The notes below the pieces were generated by a model, which worked only from the letters and a program-made list of their open reading frames with translations, was not told the DNA's origin and ran no database searches. A stretch of 64,000 nucleotides of DNA from Sternotherus odoratus (Eukaryota; Chordata; Testudines; Kinosternidae). The translations under genes and the position numbers were made by a program. The stretch's first letter is position 1. Each line of letters starts with the position of its first letter. The DNA lies in assembly GCA_032164245.1 (NCBI GenBank), contig JAVMKO010000006.1, positions 39,768,319 through 39,832,318 of the forward strand. Reading direction: 5' to 3'. Of this stretch, positions 55,401 through 64,000 are shown one piece after another.

Positions 55401-56900
55401 CCTCCCCCCCCCCAGGCGGGCGAACAAGGAAGTCCCCATTACACACCGGCCGGGAATGAGAAGGGTGACCCCATTATACCCTTCCCGGCAGAGACGCGCG
55501 GCGGGGGGGGAGGAGGGGGAGTCCCACTGGACACTAGCCCGGCAGGAAGCGAAGGGGGAAGAGAAGTGATCGCCGCTCCCCCGCCCCCTGTGTTTGCTGT
55601 GCAGGGGGGAGGCGGCGGCAGCGGCGAAGGGGGAGTGGAAGTTGGTGTCCGGCCCGGCGTGTGCAGGTCAGAGGCGGGGAAAGGGGGTGACCCTGCGGCC
55701 GGGGACCCGAAGGAGACAAAGCGCGATCGCAGCAGCCGGGGTATCCCCGAGCCGAGCACGTTGTGTGACTCCGGGGGGGGGAAGCCGCCTCCGCCTGCTG
55801 CTCGGCGTCATGGCCCCATTGTGAGGCAGGAGGCGGAGGCGGGGGAGGACGGATCCGCAGCTCCCTCCTCACAGTCCCAGGCAGGCAGCGGCGTGTCAGG
55901 CACACAAAAGGCTGCCGCTGCCGCCGGATCCCCGAGCCGCCGCGACCCGAGCTCCTTCCCCGGCTCTCCTGGGGGGAGGGCCCCGCCGGGCCCCGCTCGC
56001 TCCTCCCCAGGCCGCCGCCGCTCGCACTCACTCTCGTTTTCCCTCCAATTTGAAGCGGGTCGGGGCAGGAAGGAGCGCGCGGAGCTGGGCGATGCCGCTG
56101 CTGCACCGAAAGCCCTTCGTGAGGAAGAAGCCCCCCGCCGACCTGCGGCCCGACGAGCGCGTCTTCTACTGCAGGGTCACCAACGAGATCTTCAGGGACT
56201 ACGAGTAAGAGACACCCCCCCCCCCCCCGGGCCAGGGCAGTTTAACCCCCCGAACGGCTGACATCTGGGCTGGGAGGGATTCGCTGCGCGGCGCCCCGGG
56301 GACCCTCCGCTGGGAGCGCTGTGGTGGGCGAGTCGTACGCCTCTGGGCGGGGGGTGCCCCGCGGGGACCAGGGGAATCCCCTCCCCGGAGCCCGCCTCAC
56401 CCCCGGGCTCGGGCAGGGCGGTCACTCGCCGGCCGGGGTTCCCTGGGGCGGCGGGGAAGGCGCTGCCCCGCGTGCAGTGTCACTGCCCGTGCGCCTCGGC
56501 CGCGGGCCACCAGGGGCGGCGGGGAAGTGAAACTTGAGCGGGCGGCAGTAAGTGCCTGGCCCGGCCCCCTGCTCCTTCGGGGGAGCCGGAGCCGCATGTC
56601 GGCGGCTACTAGGCCTCGGTGCGCGCACTAGCCCCGCCCACAGCCCCTAGAGCAGGGGCACAACGGTCACCGGGCCGCCGGCATTGAACCGCCGCGCGGT
56701 GGGCCCGGCTCTGCGGCAGCCGGGCAGCGGTTTAAATAACGCCGCGGGGGGGCGGCGGCCCCTGCGTGCGCGGGGAGCAGCCTGACCTGTGCTGGCCGCA
56801 CTATTGTTGTCGTAACAGCCCGGCCGGGGCGGGGGGAGCATGTGGAGTCAAGTCAGCCTCCCCCACCCACACTTAACCCCTTGTGCTCCCCTGGGGTTGC
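55400..56900 (+). promoter_or_regulatory. CpG island, BAZ1A promoter and 5' UTR region
   Basis: Dense CpG and GC-rich sequence with GGGGCGG-type and GGGCGGGG-type boxes surrounds the first coding exon and extends about 650 bp into intron 1. No TATA box at a convincing place, as usual for housekeeping CpG-island promoters. The transcription start cannot be fixed from sequence alone. C-runs at 55399-55412 and 56215-56228 (the latter 10 bp after the donor) may be hard to assemble. Confidence 0.7.
56092..56204 (+). CDS. BAZ1A: BAZ1A (ACF1) first coding exon
   Basis: BAZ1A is the large non-catalytic subunit of the ACF and CHRAC nucleosome-remodelling complexes, partnering the SMARCA5 ATPase in the nucleus. 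The exon encodes 37 residues, starting MPLLHRKPFVRKKPPADLRP and ending TNEIFRDY, plus GA of the next codon. I recognise this as the BAZ1A N-terminus; the paralog BAZ1B starts differently. Residues from about 22 begin the WAC domain, which binds DNA. The donor is GA|GTAAGA in phase 2, and an Asp codon would result if the next exon starts with T or C. ATG context GGGCGATGC is acceptable. The rest of the gene, including PHD finger and bromodomain, lies beyond 64000; no second exon was found in the 7.8 kb that follow. Confidence 0.9.
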
Positions 56901-57975
56901 TCCGCTTCCGTGGGCAGCCCCTGGCGTCGTCCAGTGCACTGCCGGGTGGGGAGTCGCTGGGTGACCGTTTGAACTCGCTCCCAGCTCCCGGGCTTGAACG
57001 TGCCCTGCCCCAGCGGTTGCAGTTGCTGGGCCACCTAAGCAATAGTTGGGGGTTCTTTCGTCACACAGCTTTGCAGCCCTGAGACTCGTCCCTTGCGGTT
57101 GAGGAGGGTTGGTGTGGGCGGAGGATGTTGCATCTGTTCTTGAGGGCACTAACATCAGGGGTATTATGGTAGCATCTTTAATCCCAAACACTTTGCAGGC
57201 TCTCTGCTCTAAAAGCCTCTTCTGTGGCTCCCCTTCATAAGTAACTGAGCTTCTCCATGTCAGAGGGACACCAACTTAATGCAGTAAAACACCCCAAACA
57301 AACCCAACACAGTTTCAGATAGTACCCTTGCCCCTCAGGTTCCCCCTCCAACACTTATCGTTTTACAGTACTTTTTCTATTTTTTTAAATTTCTTTCCCT
57401 TGTTTTTGTGTTAAAGACCAACAGATATTGTGAAACAGTTGTTGTCATATGCACAAGGTATATTCAAAAATCAGAGACAATTATTTTTCTCTATAATCAG
57501 TGTAAATAGGAGAGAATAATTATTACTTTGTAACAGCAGTGGGTAAGAAGTCTTTAGAGAGAGATGACATTTTTAAAGCTGACCCTTTATAACTTTACAA
57601 TCGGATCCAGCATTATTTCTAAGATATGAATGTTAATTAACCACCTCCATCCACCCACAAAATGTTCCCAAAAATCAAATATTGTCTTTTTTTTTTTTTT
57701 TAGATAAATGCAGCCTAGCAAGATTAAATCAGAAATAATTTCATTTGCAGCATATGAAATTAGAGCACACCTAAGTCTTCTCATGCTTGGGCTTGTTTTT
57801 GCTTCTCAAAGAGACATTACCTAATAAAACCTCAAAAGAAGTTGGATTAAGTACTTTTGAACGGGTTTTCTGAGTAAAGTAGCGGAGGAGAGGATTTCAA
57901 AACAAAAGCCATAATGAAAGTTTATTAAGAAGTTTAGTTTGGAAGTGTTTCTATTAAGGACTCAATGATGTAAAG

Positions 57976-58188
57976 CAGTGGTCCCCAACCTTTTTTGCGG
58001 CATGGACCGGATTTATTTTTTCTTCGCCGTCGCGGACCGGCTGTATGTCCGCCGAAAAGCCGCCGAATTCACTCCGAAAAGTGAAACTGCGGCTTTTCGG
58101 CGGACACTTCCGGGAACGCGGCCGCGGCCCGGTAGCGATCGATCCACGGCCCGGTACCGGTCCGCGGCCCGGGGGTTGGGGACCACTG
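57976..58188. mobile_element. hAT MITE, 213 bp, perfect 8-bp TSD
   Basis: Ends CAGTGGTCCCCAACCTTTTT and GGGGGTTGGGGACCACTG. ATGTAAAG at 57968-57975 and 58189-58196. The interior is CpG-rich, with inverted GTCCGCCGAAAAGCCGC against GCGGCTTTTCGGCGGAC and several GCGGCCCGG units. Insertion in BAZ1A intron 1. Confidence 0.92.
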
Positions 58189-59514
58189 ATGTAAAGGACA
58201 GGAACTTAGGGACCCAAGTCTTTCTGCAGAACATAATAAGGCTTCTCATAATTCTATTATTTTGAAAGTTTCTTTTATAAATTAGAATTGTTGTTATCAT
58301 AGTATTATAGCTGAGTCTCATTGACCTCCCAAATGAAAATCAAGTGTTTGTCTAGTTTAGAAATACACTTTAGGACCTCTTTCCTAGATGCACTGAAGAG
58401 GTGTGAAGATTAAAAATATAAGAATGTCACTCATTCTTTGGGAAGGGCCACATTCCATTTTTAAATCTGGTTTGTAGTCTGGAGGATAAATTTTGGATTA
58501 CATACCACACTCAGGTCTCAACGAATCACCCCCCAGATCTTATGATACTTTGCATATATATTCAAGGATTGAATATGGCCTTCATGTACTAAGTAAACTC
58601 TCTGTTACTATTTATTGTATTAGATATCACTCAGTGGGAAAATATTCTCACTTTCTGGACGACTGCTGTTTCTGCACTTGCCTGTTCTGTATCTGTTTCT
58701 CTTCCTTTTGCTTTGTCTCTGGTGGTATTTAGGCTGGAAGAAAAGTGGTATGTTTTCAGTTTGGTATGGTTTTTTTAAAAAAATCAAGTTAGCAAATATG
58801 ATTTGAAACATCACTTAACTTGTATAGTCATAGTTTAATACCTTTAAAATTGTGCTAGCTGGTTGTGGTATGCCCTATTTGAGAGCCTAAGTTCATCATC
58901 TACCATGTTTTTAAAGGTGGCAAATCCTGTCTCCACAAGTTGCAAAGTGGTGTTTAAATGTGTGTTTAACACATTTGGAGAACCTGCCTTTCTTTCTTCT
59001 CAATACATGGCCAATGGGATTTATGAGGGCTGGAGAGTTCACACTTTCCAGACCCATTGTTTTATGCTCTGTGCAGTTGGGAAGACAACACTGCCTCAGT
59101 GTACAGTCACTTTCTATTTAGGTTACTTCGCAATAAGACCTAGAATCTTCTTCTTTTTTAAAAATTTTAATTCCAGATTGCACAGAATCTGAATTGGCCT
59201 CATAAATACATCAAATATGCTGGATCTAGCCCATTCGGTGTTAAGACACCTCAGTTTACATTTTGTGCTTAAGAGTTGGTATTACTGCAAGTTTGCACAA
59301 ACAACAAACTTGGAAATCATCTGGGCTTCAAATTTACTTTTATAATTACAATTAGCAGTAATAGAGATGTATTTCTCCCATTTTTGTATCATCCCTTTAT
59401 TACTGGAGAGCCATCACAATAATAACCAGTGCATGTAGAACTCAGCAGGACTAACTTTTTAAAAATGACTTTTTCCTAGTGATCTAGAATTTATTTTCCA
59501 ATAGGGTGAAATAA

Positions 59515-59740
59515 TATTTCATAATTCTGTAATCTATAAAAGAGAGGTTGTGCAGGGAGATGGCAAAATTTGCTGGTGGCACAGTTATTTAGGATTATCA
59601 AAACTAGAGAGGACTGGAAATCTTTAGTGACACTATCAAAGATGAGGAATTAAACAGTAGGATGGCAGATTAAATTCAGTATTGTCAGTTGCAATATATT
59701 ACATGCTGGAATGAATAATTTAAATTATTCACATACCTTA
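59515..59740 (+). mobile_element. Old CR1 fragment, first piece
   Basis: GGAGATGGCAAAATTTGCTG corresponds to the 'VAKFADDT' site (here KFAGGT), followed by decayed sequence of the next CR1 segment. It continues at 61262 after a 1.5-kb insertion. Confidence 0.65.
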
Positions 59741-59870
59741 CTACTACTACTAGTAAGCATATTTCTGTCTTAAGAGACCATGGATATCCTTTATCCTGAG
59801 AGGTAAAGAATTTACTCAGTTGGTTTTACGGCAGCCATGGCTGTGGCTGAAGAGACCCATTCGAGAGAGA

Positions 59871-60695
59871 TTCAAGAATAGCAGCCGTGTTAGTCTGTAT
59901 CCATAAAGAAAGCGAGGAATACTTGTAGCACCTTAGAGACTAACCAGTTTACTTCAGTATAAGCTTTCGTGGACTATAGCCCACTTCATCGGCTGCATAG
60001 AATTGAACAAAAGTAAGATGCATTTATACACACAGGAAGAAGGGGGAAAAATGTACATTAGCATACCAATTCTAAGGCTGTTAAATCTGGATGGGCCATT
60101 ATCAGAATGAGAGAAAAAATACCTTTTGAAATGGATTTCTGTGTCTGCACTAGATAGCAAGTGTTGAAGATAAATTAACTCGGGAAATGCAATCAACTAG
60201 TGTAATGAGAGAACCATTCACAAGTCCTATTTAGCCCCTGGTTAATTGTATCCAATTTGAAAATTAATTCCAGTTCCCCAGTTTCTCGTTGGAGTCTGTT
60301 TTGGAAGTTTTTCTGTTTCAAAATTGACACGATCAAATCTTTAATGGAATGGCCAGGAAGATTGAAGTGTTCTCCTGGTTTTTGAATGTTATGATTCCTA
60401 ATGTCAGATTTGTGTCCATTTATTCTTTTCTGTAGAGACTGGCCGGTTTGGCCAATGTACATAGCAGAGGGGCACTGCTGGCACATGATGGCATATATCA
60501 CATTGGTCGATATGCAGGTGAATGAGCCTCTGATGGTGTGGCTGATGTGATTAGGTCCTATGATGGTGTCAGTTGAATGGATATGAGGAAAGAGTTGGCA
60601 TCTATGCATCCGATGAAGTGGGCTATAGTCCACGAAAGCTTATGCTGAAATAAACTGGTTAGTCTCTAAGGTGCTACAAGTATTCTTCACTTTCT
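59871..60695 (-). mobile_element. Penelope-like element, 12-bp TSD
   Basis: ATTCGAGAGAGA at 59859-59870 and 60696-60707 is a perfect 12-bp duplication. Left end GCAGCCGTGTTAGTCTGTAT...AAGCTTTCGTGGACTATAGC and right end GCTATAGTCCACGAAAGCTT...TAGTCTCTAAGGTGCTACAA are inverted copies of about 90 bp. Between them is the GIY-YIG coding remnant. RT sequence is absent, so the copy is 5'-truncated. Confidence 0.88.
60193..60633 (-). pseudogene. GIY-YIG endonuclease domain of Penelope-like element
   Basis: Open frame of 146 residues. From about residue 40 it reads TNVIYAIMCQQCPSAMYIGQ, TGQSLQKRINGHKSDIRNHN and KPGEHFNLPGHSIKDLIVSI. VIYAIMC...MYIGQTGQ is the GIY-YIG-type core with the C-x2-C typical of Penelope endonucleases, and R and H follow in the helix. 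The start (MDYSPLHRMHRCQLF) reads through the inverted terminal repeat and is not native. The frame ends normally at EWFSHYTS. It is the best preserved of three copies, but without RT it cannot support retrotransposition. Confidence 0.8.
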
Positions 60696-61261
60696 ATTCG
60701 AGAGAGAGTTTCTACTGCATCGGTCACATTTAAAGATGGTGTTTTGACCCTTTGGGCTCTACATTCTGCAACCTCTTTTCTCCTCTGCTAAGCTGGACTG
60801 CTTCTCTTGTAACTCTGAAGACCTTTGTTAAGCTCTTGTTTCCAAAGGCTGTGGTCCTGAGTATGATCTTCCCAGTTATCCATGTCCATTTCGTTGAGGT
60901 TTCTCTTGAAAACTTCCTTGAAATGCAATTGTGGGCATCCTTTGCATCTTTTTTCAGATGCCAACTCGCTGTAATGGATGTCCTTTGGGATGTGCCCATC
61001 GTTCATCACACATACCCAAGTCATGATAGGCGTCTCTGTTTGAGGAGTGTTTTCATGCTGGGTATACTGGCCTGCTTGAGCACCTCAGTGTTGGTGACTC
61101 TGTTCCTCCAGGAGATTTGACAAAGGCAGCACATGTGAAAGCTGTTAAGCCTTTTTTCCTGGTGAGGGTATAAGGTCCATGACTTGCTCCCGTACAAAAG
61201 TGTACTGATAACACATGCACAATACACACAGATCTTTTATGTTTTCTGTCTGTTTAGAAAC

Positions 61262-61745
61262 TTACTAGGTCCTAAATTAACTGTAATAGGTCAGGAAAAA
61301 GATCTGAGTATCACTGTGGACAGCTCAATGGGTAGCGGCATCTGAAAACAAACAAACGTTAGGACGCATGAGAAATGGAGTGGAAAAAATCTAAAACTAT
61401 TTAAAAATTGGAAGTACTATCTGGTGGAATGTGAGGTGCAGAGCCATGCAATGTTTCTTCCATATGAAGAGAAGCTGAAAAGACTGGGAATGGTTTAGTA
61501 CAGAGAGGAAAAATAAAGAGGGGCAAGCGAGAGAGAGATACAAATAATAAACGGTATAAAGAAAGTAGTTGGGACACTTCTGTTTGCCCTGTCTCATAAT
61601 ATACGAGCAACAGGACATTTGGTGAAATTGAAGGTCAGCATATTTGAAACTGGTCAAAGGGAAACTCTTTTTACACAACTGCACAATCTGCCAGTGGAAC
61701 ACATTGACACCAGATATTATCAATGCCAATAGTTGAGCAGAATTC
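61262..61745 (+). mobile_element. Old CR1 fragment, second piece
   Basis: CAGGAAAAAGATCTGAGTAT (QEKDLSI, matching QEKDLGV of CR1) and GTGGACAGCTCAATGG (VDSSM), then GAAGAGAAGCTGAAAAGACT (EEKLKRL) and TTTTTACACAACTGCACAAT (FT..). The order continues from the piece at 59515-59740, so the two were one element before the LINE inserted. Confidence 0.7.
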
Positions 61746-64000
61746 CAAAAATGTGTAAAATGAAATAATTATGATAATGAGAGCATACATAGTTACATTA
61801 TGGTGTTCGTTTATTATTTTTTAAAGAGAAACCCAGAATTTTAGAGTATATTTTTCAGGGAATAGTTGACCTCTAACCAAATAGCTTAGGAAGAAACTAT
61901 TTAGAGGCAGATGAGTCCACAACTGCTCACTTTGAGGTGTTTTGTACATTGCTTTGAAGCATCTAGTATTGACCCCTTTTGAAAATAGGATATGTTGGAA
62001 GACGGAAAATGCCATTCACACCAGCACCCTTGTAAATCAGTATCCTAACATCATGTCTATGTATAGATAGTATGCTAGAGGCTGATAGGGATCCATATTT
62101 TTTTTAAAAAAATAGAAGACTGACTCAAGAAAAGTTTCCCTCCCCCTAAATTCAAGATAATAATTTGTTTTCAACCCTTTACATTGAGTTTAGCATATGG
62201 CAGGATGAAGTAACATTCTGCAATGTTTGATGCTTGTGTTTTTAATTCTGTTTTAAGTACACTTTCTTTCCTTAGTATTTTAAACTTTCTAAAAAAAGAA
62301 ATTGGTTTGAAAAAAGCTTATTCTTAGACACACATAAAAACATATATTTAGTAGGTCTTGGGGTAAGTGGAAACATTTGAATAAGTTCAATTTAATCAGA
62401 ACCACACACACCATTTTGGCTGTTGCACAAGGCTGCAGAAACTCCTAAATCAGGCTTTTGCGGCCTTTCACAAAGATTCTCAGTGCAGAAACTGGATGCA
62501 ATTTCTTTTTCTTTTTTTTTTAAATTGAATCTGGCTCATAATAAATCCTTTTTACTTATTTAGTAACAGGATTGAACTACTTTTCAAGGCTTTTACCCAG
62601 GATTTTGTCAATGGGTTTATTCTTGCATAAAAAGTTAACTGTTTACATTGCTAATACTTTGTATTTTTATAAATATAAATACAAACATGCCATTCAAATT
62701 CATGGTTTATCATAAAGGCCTCGAACAAAAGGAACTTCAACTTAGTTCTCTGGATTGCAACTTGATTTTTGATACTCTGGTACCCATGGAAGTCAAATGG
62801 GGTTTACATGGGCTGAAGGGTTCATGCTAATGGGCCTCAACTGCCATTCCATATGAACTTCATCCTAATATGTTCAGGTGCAGAGAACTTGGAACACTTG
62901 GTGATCTTAAAACATCATATATGTGACCGCTTTTCAACATAAAAGGATGTGATAAGGACACAACTGCCATTTTAACTCTAAAAGTATTTGCTTTGTGAAT
63001 TTAAATGCAACATGAAGTATGCTCGATCAAGCCTTTTATTTTTCAATTTATTTTAATATAGAATATTGTAACTATCACTGTTTAACTGTATTGGTACAGT
63101 AACTTCTATTTACATAACTGAAGTGGCACAAATATGACTCCATGGAGCAGGAGTACAGGAATATTAAACATCTATTGACATGATGCTAGAGTTTTGTTCT
63201 CTCAGACCCAGTTTCAGTGAAATCATTAATATGTTACAATAACACGTTAATGACCTGTGACATAAATTATCAGTCTGATGTGCTGCTTGTAGCAGTTAGC
63301 TAAAGTAAAGGGATGCTGCCAAGATTAAATGTAATCAAATTTTTAAAGCGTGAGAGAGAGATGAAAGGTGGTTTCAGGGACTTTGCCTACTCCTGTGTCT
63401 TTATGACTATTTTGATGGTTTTATTAGCACATTTACTTTTTTTGCAAATATTTTTTTTTCTCCATGCTGATGTGTGGAAAAACCCACATAAAACAAAAGA
63501 GTAAACTAACTAGAGAGAAACAGGATACACAAAGTGGTGTTGTCAAGTGATTGAAAAAAAGTGTTTTCCTCAAATCTGTTTCTTTTATGGTAATTTTAGC
63601 TTTCACTTATAACAAATTTACTTGTAGATTTTATTGAGAGATGTGTGGGATATTTTTTAAGTTGAAGGTGTCATTTAAATAACATGTTGGTCCCCACCTC
63701 TCCCTCAGAAAAAGGTAGCAGTCCTGAAAGCCACATTGTCAATTTCATATTTATGTTTCAAGTGAACAGTTTTTTTTAAAACTACAGTTTCTGATAGTGC
63801 ATCTTTTAAATAGTATGTCCTGAAACTTTTAAAAAATAACTTGTTTGAAATGTTTTTTTTGATTTCCTGTTGATAATTCTAAGAATCTCGTTAGTAAAGG
63901 AAGAACTAGGTGATTGACAGGAAAATAGTGGAACTATATACAAAGGCCCCAGTCCTGCAAAGATTTAGTAAATATTTAACTATATGCATTGAAAACTACT

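Larger units (their letters stand above)
59741..61261 (-). mobile_element. RTE-like LINE 3' end, interrupted by a Penelope-like element
   Basis: Minus-strand pieces in order: ISTLLYGSKSWTLYPHQEKR (61150-61210), NSFHMCCLCQISWRNRVTNT, EVLKQASIPSMKTLLKQRRL, then MNDGHIPKDIHYSELASEKR and CKGCPQLHFKEVFKRNLNEM (60880-61010). This is the C-terminal part of an RTE-type LINE, with frame breaks. The lower-coordinate end has a (TAG)n-like tail on the minus strand (59741-59755), plausible for the LINE's 3' end. The Penelope copy sits at 59871-60695. Confidence 0.7.
56205..64000 (+). other. BAZ1A intron 1 (continues past window)
   Basis: Starts with GTAAGAGACA. Holds a hAT MITE (57976-58188) and the CR1/RTE/Penelope nest (59515-61745). 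The parts 56900-57960, 58200-59510 and 61750-64000 are AT-rich and show no exon encoding the expected continuation of the WAC domain, no RNA gene and no other element I can bound. Confidence 0.65.

Noticed and set aside
55566..56261. 231-residue frame overlapping the BAZ1A start
   Set aside because: It is in a different frame from the recognisable BAZ1A N-terminus, lies in a CpG island where stops are rare, and has low-complexity composition.
1..64000. CRISPR array, phage-like island or bacterial operon
   Set aside because: No regularly spaced direct repeats with unique spacers and no compact gene clusters. Spliced exons, SINEs and LINEs show this is vertebrate nuclear DNA.

Overview
The window reads as vertebrate nuclear DNA, most likely from a turtle (Testudines, cryptodiran). 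There are short exons in long AT-rich introns, a CpG-island promoter, and a repeat load typical of turtles: CR1 LINEs with a TTCTTATG 3' tail, a tRNA-derived SINE of the turtle Pol III type, DIRS-type tyrosine-recombinase retrotransposons, Penelope-like elements, hAT and Harbinger DNA transposons, and old MIR copies. No bacterial, organellar or CRISPR features are present. A crocodilian is the less likely alternative.

Two host genes can be supported, both on the + strand. (1) The last three coding exons of an unrecognised gene (4416-4522, 5910-6000, 12721-12837) join in phase and end at a stop codon followed by polyadenylation signals. The peptide has a look compatible with a class I methyltransferase C-terminus. 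(2) The first coding exon of BAZ1A (ACF1) lies at 56092-56204, inside a CpG island of about 55.4-56.9 kb. Its first intron runs past the right edge of the window.

Almost everything else is transposable-element stratigraphy. 1-1611: a Harbinger transposase (minus strand, frameshifted) with one terminus. 1622-1932: a hAT MITE. 3337-4103: a Penelope-like element. 6093-12082: a nearly complete DIRS element in the last intron of gene 1, with inverted terminal repeats, an internal complementary region, Gag, RT/RNase H and an open tyrosine recombinase. 13415-14476: a Harbinger-like MITE. 16301-17925 and 28616-30996: two foldback hAT copies that share flanking DNA. 26925-28396: a hAT nested with another hAT. 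36725-39930: a CR1 with an intact endonuclease-RT reading frame, inserted into the RT domain of an older RTE-like LINE. 42640-44790: a decayed CR1. 48338-49140: a Penelope-like element interrupted by a MITE. 50051-51700: a second, truncated DIRS carrying two hAT insertions, one of which holds a SINE. 59515-61745: a three-layer nest (CR1, then RTE-like LINE, then Penelope-like element).

Many boundaries are supported by target-site duplications (TSDs) read directly: 8 bp for hAT, TAA/TTA for Harbinger-like elements, TA for a mariner-like foldback, and 10-12 bp for Penelope-like copies. Ten MITE-sized elements share termini resembling those of the Harbinger copy at the left edge. I found no convincing new protein system. 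The most unusual items are an arginine/serine-repeat domain in the DIRS Gag, the foldback hAT pair with shared flank and an empty-site control, and the uniform inverted-end architecture of the Penelope copies.
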